A stretch of 37,113 bases of DNA, taken from Nitrospirota bacterium (GTDB taxonomy: Bacteria; Nitrospirota; Leptospirillia; Leptospirillales; Leptospirillaceae). How positions within the stretch are numbered: position 1 is the first letter of the stretch; every line of letters begins with the position of its first letter. The notes beneath the pieces were generated by a model. The model did no database searches, was not told the DNA's origin, and saw nothing but the letters and a program-made list of their open reading frames with translations. Shown here one piece after another: positions 1 to 7,628 of the stretch. Both the position numbers and the translations under genes were made by a program. The stretch spans positions 1-37,113 of the forward strand of contig JAKADN010000013.1 in the NCBI GenBank assembly GCA_021820445.1. The letters run 5' to 3'.

Positions 1-69
1 GCCGCGAACAGGCTTTTCTGGGTCCCCCTCTACGATCGTGTGACGCGAAGGTACGGGTATGACGTCTAG
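1..69 (+). CDS. ABC transporter permease, C-terminal end (partial)
   Basis: Only the last 22 codons are in the window, ending at TAG 67-69. The tail contains NRLFWVPLYDRV, which resembles the cytoplasmic end of NitT/TauT-type (BPD_transp_1) inner-membrane permeases. The ATPase gene starts at 59, inside this frame, an 11-base overlap typical of co-translated transporter subunits. The neighbouring ATPase and AAA-associated domain protein support the call. Substrate cannot be told from this fragment, and the identification rests mainly on context. Confidence 0.6.
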   Translation, partial: AANRLFWVPLYDRVTRRYGYDV

Positions 70-823
70 ACGGTCCGACTTCCTGAGTCTCCGGAATGTC
101 GCGCGGGACTTTACCCGGGAGACCCGCTCCTATCGGGCGATCGACAACCTTTCCCTCGATGTGGAGGAGGGGGAGTTCGTTGCGATCGTCGGGCCCTCGG
201 GCTGCGGAAAGTCGACCCTTCTTCGGATCCTCCAGGGGCTGATCCCGCCGACATCGGGAGAGGTCTTCTACAAGGACCGTCCCCAGGACGGGGTGAATTC
301 GGACATGGCCATGGTGTTCCAGGGATTCGCCCTTCTCCCGTGGTTATCGGTCCGGGACAACGTGGCTCTGGGTCTTGTTGCGCGTGGAAGGAAACCTTCC
401 GAGATCGACCGGACGGTGTCATTCTACATCGACAAGGTGGGACTGGAAGGATACGAAGAGGCCTATCCTCGCGAGCTGTCCGGAGGGATGAAGCAGCGGG
501 TGGGCCTCGCCCGGGCCCTGGCGATCGAACCCCGGATCCTTCTCATGGACGAGCCATTCTCGAATCTTGACGCTCTGACCTCGGTGACCCTCCGGGACGA
601 GGTCCTCATGCTCTGGCAGGATCCGGAGATGCCGGTCCGGACGATCATCATGGTGACCCACATCATCGAAGAGGCCATCCAGATGGCCGACAGGGTTGTC
701 GTTCTCTCCAGGCGACCAACCCATGTCGTGAGGGAGATCGCGGTGGATCTGCCCCGTCCGAGAAGCCGGAAACACCCCGAGTTCGAACGGCTTTCGGACG
801 AAATTTTTTCTCTCATTTCCTGA
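59..823 (+). CDS. NitT/TauT-type ABC transporter ATP-binding protein
   Basis: This 254-residue ATPase would energise an importer at the inner membrane. Visible motifs are Walker A GPSGCGKST (residues 45-53), the Q-loop MVFQGF (Q88), signature LSGGMKQR (140-147), Walker B ILLMDEP (160-166) with SNLDALT as D-loop, and the switch histidine in MVTHIIEEA. The tail with LPRPRSRKHPEF is characteristic of the nitrate/sulfonate/taurine branch. ATG 59 has AAGG about 8 bases upstream and overlaps the permease stop. In many relatives the same chain continues into an AAA-associated C-terminal domain; here that domain is a separate gene starting 49 bases after this stop. No periplasmic binding protein is in the window, so the substrate (nitrate, sulfonate, bicarbonate or other) is unknown. 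Confidence 0.93.
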   Translation: MTSRRSDFLSLRNVARDFTRETRSYRAIDNLSLDVEEGEFVAIVGPSGCGKSTLLRILQGLIPPTSGEVFYKDRPQDGVNSDMAMVFQGFALLPWLSVRDNVALGLVARGRKPSEIDRTVSFYIDKVGLEGYEEAYPRELSGGMKQRVGLARALAIEPRILLMDEPFSNLDALTSVTLRDEVLMLWQDPEMPVRTIIMVTHIIEEAIQMADRVVVLSRRPTHVVREIAVDLPRPRSRKHPEFERLSDEIFSLIS

Positions 824-872
824 TGACAGGCAAAGGAATTCATGGCGCGTCATACGACAAGGAGGAAGGGTG

Positions 873-1355
873 ATGGAAGGCGAACCTGAGCCTTATACGG
901 GGATCAGTCGGATTATCGGTCTTCTCAAGATCCTGAAGGAGAAGGGAGGGGCCTCCGATCTCTACCAGCTCGGCGTCGATCTCCATCTCGAACTGGGCGA
1001 AGAGCTTCAGATCGTGAAGGCTGCCGAATCCCTGGGATTCGTCATCACCCCCGAAAGCGATATCGCGCTCACCCCTCTGGGAGAGGAGATCCTGGAAAAG
1101 GACATCAACGGCCGGAAGAAGCTGATCCGGGAGCGTCTGTTGACCCTTCCTCTTTTTTCCAGGGTTTTCGAATGGCTCGAAGCGGAGGAGGAGGAGAGCC
1201 TTTCCATGGAGCCGCTCAAGCGGAAAATCGGAGAAGCCTTTCCGAACGAGGATGTGGACACCGCTTTTTCGATGCTCGTCAACTGGGGACGTTACGCCGA
1301 ACTTTTCGGGTACAATGCCGCCCGGGAAGAGCTCTACGTCGACCGGGGTGTCTAG
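873..1355 (+). CDS. AAA-associated C-terminal domain protein (ABC transporter accessory)
   Basis: This 160-residue soluble protein resembles the AAA_assoc_C domain usually fused to the C-terminus of NitT/TauT ATPases. Recognisable features are a winged-helix-like first half (GLLKILKEKGGASDLYQL, then ALTPLGEEIL), a central DINGRKKLIRERL segment and the closing VNWGRYAELFGY. The ATPase just upstream ends without this domain, so together they equal one fused protein of the usual length. ATG 873 is chosen because GGAGG at 861-865 lies 7 bases upstream; the GTG at 870 is also in frame but very close. It probably regulates the transporter, perhaps by sensing a ligand, but no such role can be read from the sequence. 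Confidence 0.82.
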   Translation: MEGEPEPYTGISRIIGLLKILKEKGGASDLYQLGVDLHLELGEELQIVKAAESLGFVITPESDIALTPLGEEILEKDINGRKKLIRERLLTLPLFSRVFEWLEAEEEESLSMEPLKRKIGEAFPNEDVDTAFSMLVNWGRYAELFGYNAAREELYVDRGV

Positions 1356-1367
1356 GATCCGGGAATG

Positions 1368-1610
1368 TCAGCTTCTGTTTGCGGAAAGAATCTTTTTCTT
1401 CTCCTCCTCGAGGTCGGAGATTCTCCTCCTGAAGGCGGCGATCTGGGACTCGATCTCGTGAATTCGCTCCGAGGGCGAGAGAGTCTGCCGGTCCGGGTTT
1501 TCCGCGAGCCTGCGCTTGCGGTCGGAGAGATAATAGGCGGCCCCGAGCATCGTGAGGATGGTCAGGATGATGGTGGCGTAGAGGAACAGATGGTAAAGGG
1601 ATTGGTCCAT
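1368..1610 (-). CDS. Small membrane-anchored coiled-coil protein
   Basis: This 80-residue protein has one hydrophobic segment (about residues 7-29, ATIILTILTMLGAAYYL) followed by a basic stop-transfer patch (DRKRR). A heptad-like C-terminal helix rich in E, K and R follows (about residues 48-76). The pattern suggests a single-pass inner-membrane protein with a cytoplasmic coiled coil. ATG 1610 is preceded by AGGAAG at a good distance; longer in-frame starts upstream lack this and would run into dprA. It is transcribed divergently from dprA, and the gap holds a perfect dyad and a TACAAT box. I recognise no family; it could be a divisome- or septum-type small protein, but nothing proves that. 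Confidence 0.6.
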   Translation of the reverse strand: MDQSLYHLFLYATIILTILTMLGAAYYLSDRKRRLAENPDRQTLSPSERIHEIESQIAAFRRRISDLEEEKKKILSANRS

Positions 1611-1645
1611 GGTTCTTCCTGTCGGCGAACGTGGAATCGTCAAGC

Positions 1646-1668
1646 GGCCCTGAACAGGGCCTATTGTA
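1646..1668. promoter_or_regulatory. Perfect dyad plus -10-like box in the divergent gap before dprA
   Basis: GGCCCTG-AA-CAGGGCC at 1646-1661 is a perfect 7-base inverted repeat. On the minus strand TACAAT (read from 1668 to 1663) is a 5/6 match to a sigma70 -10 box and abuts the dyad, so the dyad would sit at or near the start of the transcript for the small membrane protein. No convincing -35 box is visible. An operator shared by the two divergent genes is possible; an RNA hairpin is the alternative. Confidence 0.35.
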
Positions 1669-1707
1669 CCCCGATTCTCCGGGAAGAAAAATCCCTGGAG
1701 GTTTTTC

Positions 1708-2583
1708 GTGTCCCCTGAATCGGACCGGTCTGTTCTCCTGACATGGGGCGTGGCGCATCTGGCCGAACTCGAGGCCCTGGCCAGAAAGCGCCGCCTCCGG
1801 GTTGAGGCGGACGAGAAGGTGGTCAAGGCGCGGGACCGGATTCTCGAAGGGTTGTCTCCAAAAGACCGGGGGAGGTTGACGGACCGCCTTCTGACGCTTC
1901 TTGACAATTCCGAACGCCTTGGGCTTAAGATGAGTCATCCCGGATCTTCCGGATGGCCCGGTCTCCTGTCGGATCTCTCTTTTCCCCCGTTCCTGCTCTG
2001 GATGAAAGGAGATCTTTCGGCGCTTCTCCCTCCCGGAATTGCCATCGTGGGGGCCCGTGAAGCCGGACCGTCGGCCTGCGGGGCGGTCTCCAAGCTGGCC
2101 CGGGAGCTTTCCTCGATAGGGGTTTGCGTGGTGTCGGGGCTGGCGAGGGGAGTGGACGGAGCCGCGCATCGAGGAGCCATTTCCGGGCCTGGACGCACGA
2201 TCGCCGTGGTGGGGACCGGACTCGACCGGGTCTACCCGGCCGAGCACCGGATCCTTGAAAGGGACATTTTGGCGGGAGGAGGCCTGCTCCTCTCGGAGTA
2301 CCCTCCGGGGGATGGGCCTGAGCCCTGGCAATTCCCCTACCGGAACCGGCTGATTGTCGGCCTGTCGGTGGCTGTTGTGGTCGGCCCCCATCGCCGGCGC
2401 TCCGGGACCTATGTGACGGCGCGGATCGCCCTCGAAGAGGGGCGTGAGCTTCTGGTCTTCGACCGTGAGTCCAGGGGGTGGGAAGGGGAAGGACCGGCGC
2501 TTCTTGCGGGCGAAGGAGCCCGGAGAGTGTCGGGTGCGGAGGAGGTTCTCTCCGCGATTTTGTCCCGAGGGGACATGGCATGA
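1708..2583 (+). CDS. dprA: DNA-processing protein DprA
   Basis: DprA/Smf binds incoming single-stranded DNA in the cytoplasm during natural transformation and loads RecA. The Rossmann-like core is clear: GIAIVGARE (110-118), VVSGLARGVDGAAHRGA (141-157), GTGLDRVYPAEH (169-180), FPYRNRLIVGLS (209-220) and RSGTYVTARIALEEGRELLVF (231-251). At 291 residues it has the core plus a divergent N-terminus, but no C-terminal winged helix. The usual VVEA before the SG motif reads VVVGPHRR here. GTG 1708 has a strong site, CTGGAGGT at 1695-1702. It begins a dprA-topA-trmFO-xerC run, the order found in Bacillus. Confidence 0.93.
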   Translation: MSPESDRSVLLTWGVAHLAELEALARKRRLRVEADEKVVKARDRILEGLSPKDRGRLTDRLLTLLDNSERLGLKMSHPGSSGWPGLLSDLSFPPFLLWMKGDLSALLPPGIAIVGAREAGPSACGAVSKLARELSSIGVCVVSGLARGVDGAAHRGAISGPGRTIAVVGTGLDRVYPAEHRILERDILAGGGLLLSEYPPGDGPEPWQFPYRNRLIVGLSVAVVVGPHRRRSGTYVTARIALEEGRELLVFDRESRGWEGEGPALLAGEGARRVSGAEEVLSAILSRGDMA

Positions 2584-2609
2584 CAACCTTCAAGAAAGGC
2601 ATCTGAAAA

Positions 2610-5210
2610 GTGAGTGTTCGCAAGAAAGCGGCTTCCGCCGTTCCCGCGGCTCCGAAGAGTCGGACTCCCCGGAAAAAATCATCGGATTCCTCCCGGACGG
2701 CTGCACCGGAAGAGACGATCGTGGAGAAGAAAGCTGCGACCGCCCCGAAGGGAACCCTCATCATCGTCGAGTCGCCCACGAAGGCCAGGACCCTGACCCG
2801 GATTCTGGGAAGCGGATACAAGGTCAAGGCCAGCGTCGGCCATCTGAAGGATCTTCCCCCGTCCAAGATCGGAGTGGACGTCGACAATGGCTACGAACTC
2901 CAGTTTGTGGTCTCGGAAGGAAAGAAGAAGGTTCTCGATGAAATCCGCCAGGCCGCTCGCGGGGCCCGGGAGATCTTTCTCGCCTCCGATCCGGACCGGG
3001 AAGGGGAGGCAATCGCCTATCATATCGCGAGCGAGCTGACCGGGCTCAAGAAGCCGATTCGCCGGGTGCTGGTCCACGAGCTGACACCCCGGGGCATCGA
3101 GGCGGCCCTGGCCGAACCCGGTGAGATCGACCTTCACAAGGTCGACGCCCAGAAGGCCCGCCGGGCCCTCGACCGAATCGTCGGATACTCCCTCTCCCCC
3201 TTACTCTGGGAACGGGTCCGGAGGGGACTCTCCGCCGGCCGGGTCCAGTCGGTGGCCGTCCGTCTGGTCTGCGACCGGGAAAACGAGATCAGGGCTTTTG
3301 TTCCGGAAGAATACTGGACCATCACCCTTTCGATGCGTCCGTCCGACCCGGGCCGCTCCGACAGCGTCTTCACCGCCCGTCTCGACCGGATCGCGGGCCG
3401 TAAGGTGCAGATCTCGAATGCCGAGGAAGCCCGCAAGACGGTGGAGCGGATCGGCTCGGAAGGCTTCCGGATCGACAGCCTCTCTGCCGATGAAAAACGA
3501 CGTCAGCCCTCTCCTCCGCTCACGACCAGCCGCCTCCAGCAGGAAGGAGCCCGGCGCTTTCGCTTTTCCGCCAAGAAGACCATGCAGCTGGCCCAGAAGC
3601 TTTACGAAGGCGTCGAACTTCCCGGACAGGGCCAGACGGGACTCATCACCTACATGAGGACCGACTCCGTCCGCCTTGCTCCCGAGGCCCAGGAGATGGC
3701 TCGTAAATTCATCGCCAGTGCCTACCCCCAGGCTCTTCCTCCACGGAGCCCCGCCTACCGGAACAAGAAAGGGATCCAGGACGCCCACGAGGCGATCCGT
3801 CCCACCGACGTCAGCCGGACGCCCGACTCCCTCGAGGGAATTCTCGACCGGGATCTCCTTCGGGTTTACCGGCTGATCTGGCAGACCTTTCTCGAAAGCC
3901 AGATGGTTCCGGCGCGGTATCTCCTCACGACCGTCATCGTCGAAGGGGACAAAGGGGATACCTTTCGGGCGACCGGGCGGCGCATGCTCGACCCGGGCTT
4001 CCTGGTCCTGCGCGGGGAAGAGGTCCGGGCCCGGAAGAAATCGGACGCCCTTTCCGAAGAGGAAGGGGAGGAAAAAGGCGAGGAAGAGAACGAACTCCCC
4101 CTTCTTCACGAAGGGGAGGCCGTGGAGGGTGCCGCCCCTCCCGAATCCCAGCAGCATTTCACCGAGCCTCCTCCCCGCTACAACGAGGCCTCGCTCATCC
4201 GGGAGCTCGAGGAAAAAGGAATCGGCCGCCCCAGCACCTACGCCACCATCATGACCACCATTCTCGACCGGGAGTATGTGGAAAAGCGGGAGAACCGGTT
4301 CCACCCGACAGAGCTCGGGGAGACGGTGAACCGCCTCCTGGTCGATTCCTTCCCCGACCTTCTGAACGTCGCCTTCACGGCCCGCATGGAAGAGGAGCTT
4401 GATTCGGTGGAGGAGGGGGAGAAGATCTACCGCGAGGCAGTGGACGACTTCTATCGGCCTTTTTCGAGGGAGCTGTCGAAGGCCAAGGGGGGCGGCATGG
4501 CCAACCTGAAGGCCCAAAGCGAGCCGACCACGATCCCCTGTCCTGTCTGCGGAACGCTCATGGTCAAAAAATGGGGCCGCCACGGCGCCTACCTGGCCTG
4601 CGGAAACTACCCGGCCTGCAAGACCACCCGCAACATCGTCGAGACGGAGAATGGACCCGCGCCCGAGGTCCTTCCCGAGGCCGCCGGCGAAATTTGCTCC
4701 ACTTGCGGGAAGCCGATGGTGGTCCGCAAAGGGAGGTTCGGAACCTTTCTGGCCTGTAGCGACTACCCGGCCTGCAAGACCACGCGTCCCTGGCCCCCGA
4801 AGGGCCACTCCGAACCTCCGGTGCCCCTTCCGGCGAACATCCCTCCCTGTCCGGCCTGTGGTGGGGCCATGGTGCTCAAGACCGGCCGCTTCGGAAGCTT
4901 CCTGTCCTGCGCCAACTATCCCAAATGCAAGACCACGCGGCCACTTCCGACGGGGATTGTCTGCACCCGCCCGGGATGCGGAGGCGAAATCACCCCGCGC
5001 AAGGGAAAGAGGGGAACGTTCTACGGATGCAGCCATTATCCGGAGTGCGACCGGACCTACCCGGGACGTCCTGTGGCCAAGCCCTGCCCGCTTTGTGGCC
5101 ATGCCTTCCTGATCGAAAAAAAGAGCGGGAAGAAGACAGTTTACTCCTGTCCCGAAAAAGGATGCGGATACGAGAGCGAGGACGGCGAGGAGTCGGGGAT
5201 CACGGCGTGA
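2610..5210 (+). CDS. topA: DNA topoisomerase I (type IA)
   Basis: TopA relaxes negative supercoils by cutting one strand through a 5'-phosphotyrosine. The Toprim domain covers about residues 49-160 (TLIIVESPTKA, then acidic SDPDREGE near 126-133). The catalytic tyrosine is Y348 in GLITYMRTDSVR. GIGRPSTYATIM marks the later core. The C-terminus carries five Cys4 zinc ribbons, opening with CPVCGTLM, CSTCGKPM, CPACGGAM, CTRPGCGG and CPLCGHAF. Two features stand out: a 48-residue Lys/Ser/Ala-rich N-terminal extension before the Toprim fold, and a Glu-rich insert (EEEGEEKGEEENE) in the core. GTG 2610 follows AAAGG at 2595-2599. Its stop overlaps the trmFO start. Confidence 0.97.
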   Translation: MSVRKKAASAVPAAPKSRTPRKKSSDSSRTAAPEETIVEKKAATAPKGTLIIVESPTKARTLTRILGSGYKVKASVGHLKDLPPSKIGVDVDNGYELQFVVSEGKKKVLDEIRQAARGAREIFLASDPDREGEAIAYHIASELTGLKKPIRRVLVHELTPRGIEAALAEPGEIDLHKVDAQKARRALDRIVGYSLSPLLWERVRRGLSAGRVQSVAVRLVCDRENEIRAFVPEEYWTITLSMRPSDPGRSDSVFTARLDRIAGRKVQISNAEEARKTVERIGSEGFRIDSLSADEKRRQPSPPLTTSRLQQEGARRFRFSAKKTMQLAQKLYEGVELPGQGQTGLITYMRTDSVRLAPEAQEMARKFIASAYPQALPPRSPAYRNKKGIQDAHEAIRPTDVSRTPDSLEGILDRDLLRVYRLIWQTFLESQMVPARYLLTTVIVEGDKGDTFRATGRRMLDPGFLVLRGEEVRARKKSDALSEEEGEEKGEEENELPLLHEGEAVEGAAPPESQQHFTEPPPRYNEASLIRELEEKGIGRPSTYATIMTTILDREYVEKRENRFHPTELGETVNRLLVDSFPDLLNVAFTARMEEELDSVEEGEKIYREAVDDFYRPFSRELSKAKGGGMANLKAQSEPTTIPCPVCGTLMVKKWGRHGAYLACGNYPACKTTRNIVETENGPAPEVLPEAAGEICSTCGKPMVVRKGRFGTFLACSDYPACKTTRPWPPKGHSEPPVPLPANIPPCPACGGAMVLKTGRFGSFLSCANYPKCKTTRPLPTGIVCTRPGCGGEITPRKGKRGTFYGCSHYPECDRTYPGRPVAKPCPLCGHAFLIEKKSGKKTVYSCPEKGCGYESEDGEESGITA

Positions 5211-6625
5211 ACAGCCACGATCACGTGACGGTGGTTGGCGGGGGCTTGGCCGGAACGGAGGCGGCGCTGTCGCTGTCCCGCTCCGGGCTCCGGGTCACAC
5301 TCTACGAGATGCGTCCAGAGACCCGGACAGGCGCCCACAGAACCGGAAACCTGGCGGAGCTGGTCTGTTCGAACTCTCTCAAGTCCGTCGACCCTGAGAC
5401 GGCTCATGGTCTCCTCAAGGAAGAGCTCGGGGCGATGGGATCTTTCGTCCTCGAAGCCGCCATGGAGGCCCGTATTCCCGGGGGAGGGGCTCTGGTGGTC
5501 GACCGGGACCGGTTTTCCGCCGCTCTGACCTCCCGGGTCGAGGCCGATCCGAACATTTCGATCCGACGGGAACGTGTGGACCGGATTCCTCCGGATCGCC
5601 CCCTGATCCTGGCGACCGGACCCCTGACCGCTCCCGAGCTCTCCCGTGACCTTCTGTCCCGGATCGGCAGCGACAGGCTCTCCTTCTATGATGCCATCAG
5701 TCCGGTCGTTGACGCCCTCTCCCTTGATCTCTCGAAGCTCTTCAGGGGAGACCGCTACGGGACGCCTGGCGAGGGGGACTATCTCAATGTGCCTCTCGAC
5801 GAAGAGGCCTATCGGATGCTGGTCGGGGATCTTCTCCATGGCGAGCGGGTTCCCCCTCATGAAGGGGTGGAGGATCGCCCGGAAGCGCTCCGGGCCTTCG
5901 AGGCATGCCAGCCCGTGGAGTCTTTGGCCGATTCGGGGCCGGAAACCCTGGCCTTCGGACCCATGCGCCCTGTGGGCCTCGTCGATCCCCGGACAGGCCG
6001 GACGCCTTACGCCGTCGTCCAGCTTCGCGCCGAAAACAGGGAGGAGACCGCCTACAACATGGTGGGATTCCAGACCAAGCTCCGCTACTCCGAGCAGGAC
6101 AGGATTTTCCGCAAGCTTCCCGGCTTTTCGGAGGCTCAGTTTCTTCGGTATGGATCGCTCCACCGGAACACCTTTCTCGACGCCCCGCGGGTTCTGGGGC
6201 CAGACCTCTCGCTTCGCGCTCTTCCGGGGGTCTATCCGACCGGACAGATGGTCGGGGTGGAAGGGTACACCGAGTCGATCGCCCTGGGACGTCTCTCGGC
6301 CCTCTATCTTTCCCCCGATCCTCCCGCCACGCTGCCGCCTCCCACTACGGCTGTCGGAGCGCTCCTGAGGGCGCTTGTCCCTTCCGTCTACCGTCCGGAG
6401 GGAGAGTCTCCCGGGCCGGAGGAGGTCGCCCCTTTTTCTCCGGTCAACCTCCATTTCGGCCTTTTTCCTCCTCTCCCGACCCGGGTCCGGGGAGGAAAAC
6501 GCGAGAGGAGAAAGGTCCTCGTGGCGCGGGCTCGTCGTGATTTTGCCTCCTGGTGGAGTGCCTGCCGGGACTCCCTTCCTCCGAAGGAGACCGGACATCA
6601 TCCGCTCTCTTCGGAGAGGAGGTAG
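5207..6625 (+). CDS. trmFO: tRNA (uracil-54-C5)-methyltransferase, folate/FAD-dependent (TrmFO)
   Basis: TrmFO uses methylenetetrahydrofolate and FADH2 to make ribothymidine at position 54 of tRNA. The FAD-binding motif VVGGGLAGTEAAL starts at about residue 8. Family hallmarks follow: RTGAHRTGNLAELVCSNSLKS, FYDAISPVVDALSLD, YLNVPLDEEAYRML, FEACQPVESLA, GPMRPVGLVDPRTG, YNMVGFQTKLRYSEQ and VEGYTESIALG. The frame is open further upstream inside topA, but that part has no family similarity. GTG 5207 overlaps the topA stop by 3 bases and gives 472 residues, a normal length. The position between topA and xerC matches the Bacillus order and supports translational coupling. Confidence 0.95.
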   Translation: MNSHDHVTVVGGGLAGTEAALSLSRSGLRVTLYEMRPETRTGAHRTGNLAELVCSNSLKSVDPETAHGLLKEELGAMGSFVLEAAMEARIPGGGALVVDRDRFSAALTSRVEADPNISIRRERVDRIPPDRPLILATGPLTAPELSRDLLSRIGSDRLSFYDAISPVVDALSLDLSKLFRGDRYGTPGEGDYLNVPLDEEAYRMLVGDLLHGERVPPHEGVEDRPEALRAFEACQPVESLADSGPETLAFGPMRPVGLVDPRTGRTPYAVVQLRAENREETAYNMVGFQTKLRYSEQDRIFRKLPGFSEAQFLRYGSLHRNTFLDAPRVLGPDLSLRALPGVYPTGQMVGVEGYTESIALGRLSALYLSPDPPATLPPPTTAVGALLRALVPSVYRPEGESPGPEEVAPFSPVNLHFGLFPPLPTRVRGGKRERRKVLVARARRDFASWWSACRDSLPPKETGHHPLSSERR

Positions 6626-6629
6626 GGCC

Positions 6630-7595
6630 ATGGGCGGGGAGGGGTCGGGTCAACGCCGAAGCGATCGGGAGAGGCAGGGACAGGACGAAAGGCTCCTTCA
6701 GGATCCCCTTTTTTCCGCCTATCGGAGAGAGCTCGAGCAGGGAGGGCGGTCTCCCCGGACCGTCGAGGCCGTCGGCAAGGATCTGTCGCTTCTGACGGGC
6801 TTGACGGGAGAGATGCTGGCCGGTGGGGAAGGATTCCTCTGGGAGCGTCTCGATCGTCCCCGGGCCCTTCGCTTCGTCAAGCGCCTCCATGACCGGGACT
6901 ACGCTCCCTCGAGCATTGCCCGGATCATTTCCAATTTGCGCGGATTTTTTCGGTATCTGAAAAAGAATGGCCACGTCGGGGAGGATCCCTTTCGACTGGT
7001 GTCCGGACCCCGTGTTCCCCGGGTGCTTCCGTCCGTTCTCTCCGAAGGGGAGGCCTCTGCCCTCGTGAATTTCCCCGATGAAAGCGGGGACCCGGCCTCT
7101 CTTCGGGACAAAGCCATTCTCGAACTTTTTTATGAAAGCGGCGTGCGGCTTTCCGAGCTGTGCGGGCTGGTTTGGGGGGACTTCGAAGAAGGATCAGGAG
7201 CCCTTCTGGTTCACGGCAAAGGGGGCCGGGACCGAAAGGTGCCGGTCGTGGGAGAGGCCAGGGCGGCCCTTGCCTCTTACCGAACGTCGCTCCAAAAGGA
7301 GGGTGTGATCGATTCGGCGAGGCCCATTTTTGCCGGGAAGGGAGGCCGTGGGCTCTCTGTCTGGCAGGTCGGCCGGATCGTCTCCCGACGATCCCGGGAC
7401 GGGGGTCTGGAACGAAAAGTCACCCCCCACGCGCTCCGACACTCCTGCGCCACACACCTCTTGAATCGCGAGGCCGACCTCCGGGAGATCCAGGCCCTTC
7501 TGGGACACGCCTCTCTGGGAACGACCCAGCGATATCTTCACACCGGCCTCGACGAGCTCGCAAAAAAACTCGCGAAGGTCCGCAAGGACCCCTGA
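6630..7595 (+). CDS. xerC: Tyrosine recombinase XerC-type
   Basis: This 321-residue site-specific recombinase would resolve chromosome dimers at dif, with a partner. A SAM-like DNA-binding domain (about 25-115) precedes the catalytic domain. The expected active-site residues can be placed: R173 in ESGVRLSEL, K197 in HGKGGRDRKVP, H267 and R270 in HALRHS, H293 in LGHASLGTTQ, and nucleophile Y302 in RYLHT. ATG 6630 follows a strong GAGAGGAGGT at 6613-6622, 4 bases after trmFO ends; the frame upstream overlaps trmFO and is not protein-like. The N-terminus has about 20 extra polar residues. The position after topA-trmFO favours XerC (CodV) over XerD. Confidence 0.92.
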   Translation: MGGEGSGQRRSDRERQGQDERLLQDPLFSAYRRELEQGGRSPRTVEAVGKDLSLLTGLTGEMLAGGEGFLWERLDRPRALRFVKRLHDRDYAPSSIARIISNLRGFFRYLKKNGHVGEDPFRLVSGPRVPRVLPSVLSEGEASALVNFPDESGDPASLRDKAILELFYESGVRLSELCGLVWGDFEEGSGALLVHGKGGRDRKVPVVGEARAALASYRTSLQKEGVIDSARPIFAGKGGRGLSVWQVGRIVSRRSRDGGLERKVTPHALRHSCATHLLNREADLREIQALLGHASLGTTQRYLHTGLDELAKKLAKVRKDP

Positions 7596-7628
7596 GTGTC
7601 AAGACACACAATCCATCCCGGAGACTTC

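Noticed and set aside
59-823. Assigning nitrate, taurine or sulfonate as the transporter substrate
   Set aside because: The substrate-binding protein is outside the window and the ATPase does not determine specificity.
1279-2586. 435-codon minus-strand frame opposite dprA and the small membrane protein region
   Set aside because: dprA motifs are unambiguous on the plus strand, and the opposing frame is Arg/Pro/Gly-rich without motifs.
3201-5102. 633-codon open frame on the minus strand, antisense to topA
   Set aside because: It lies entirely within topA, lacks any family similarity, and has the Gly/Arg/Pro-rich composition expected from the complement of a GC-rich gene.
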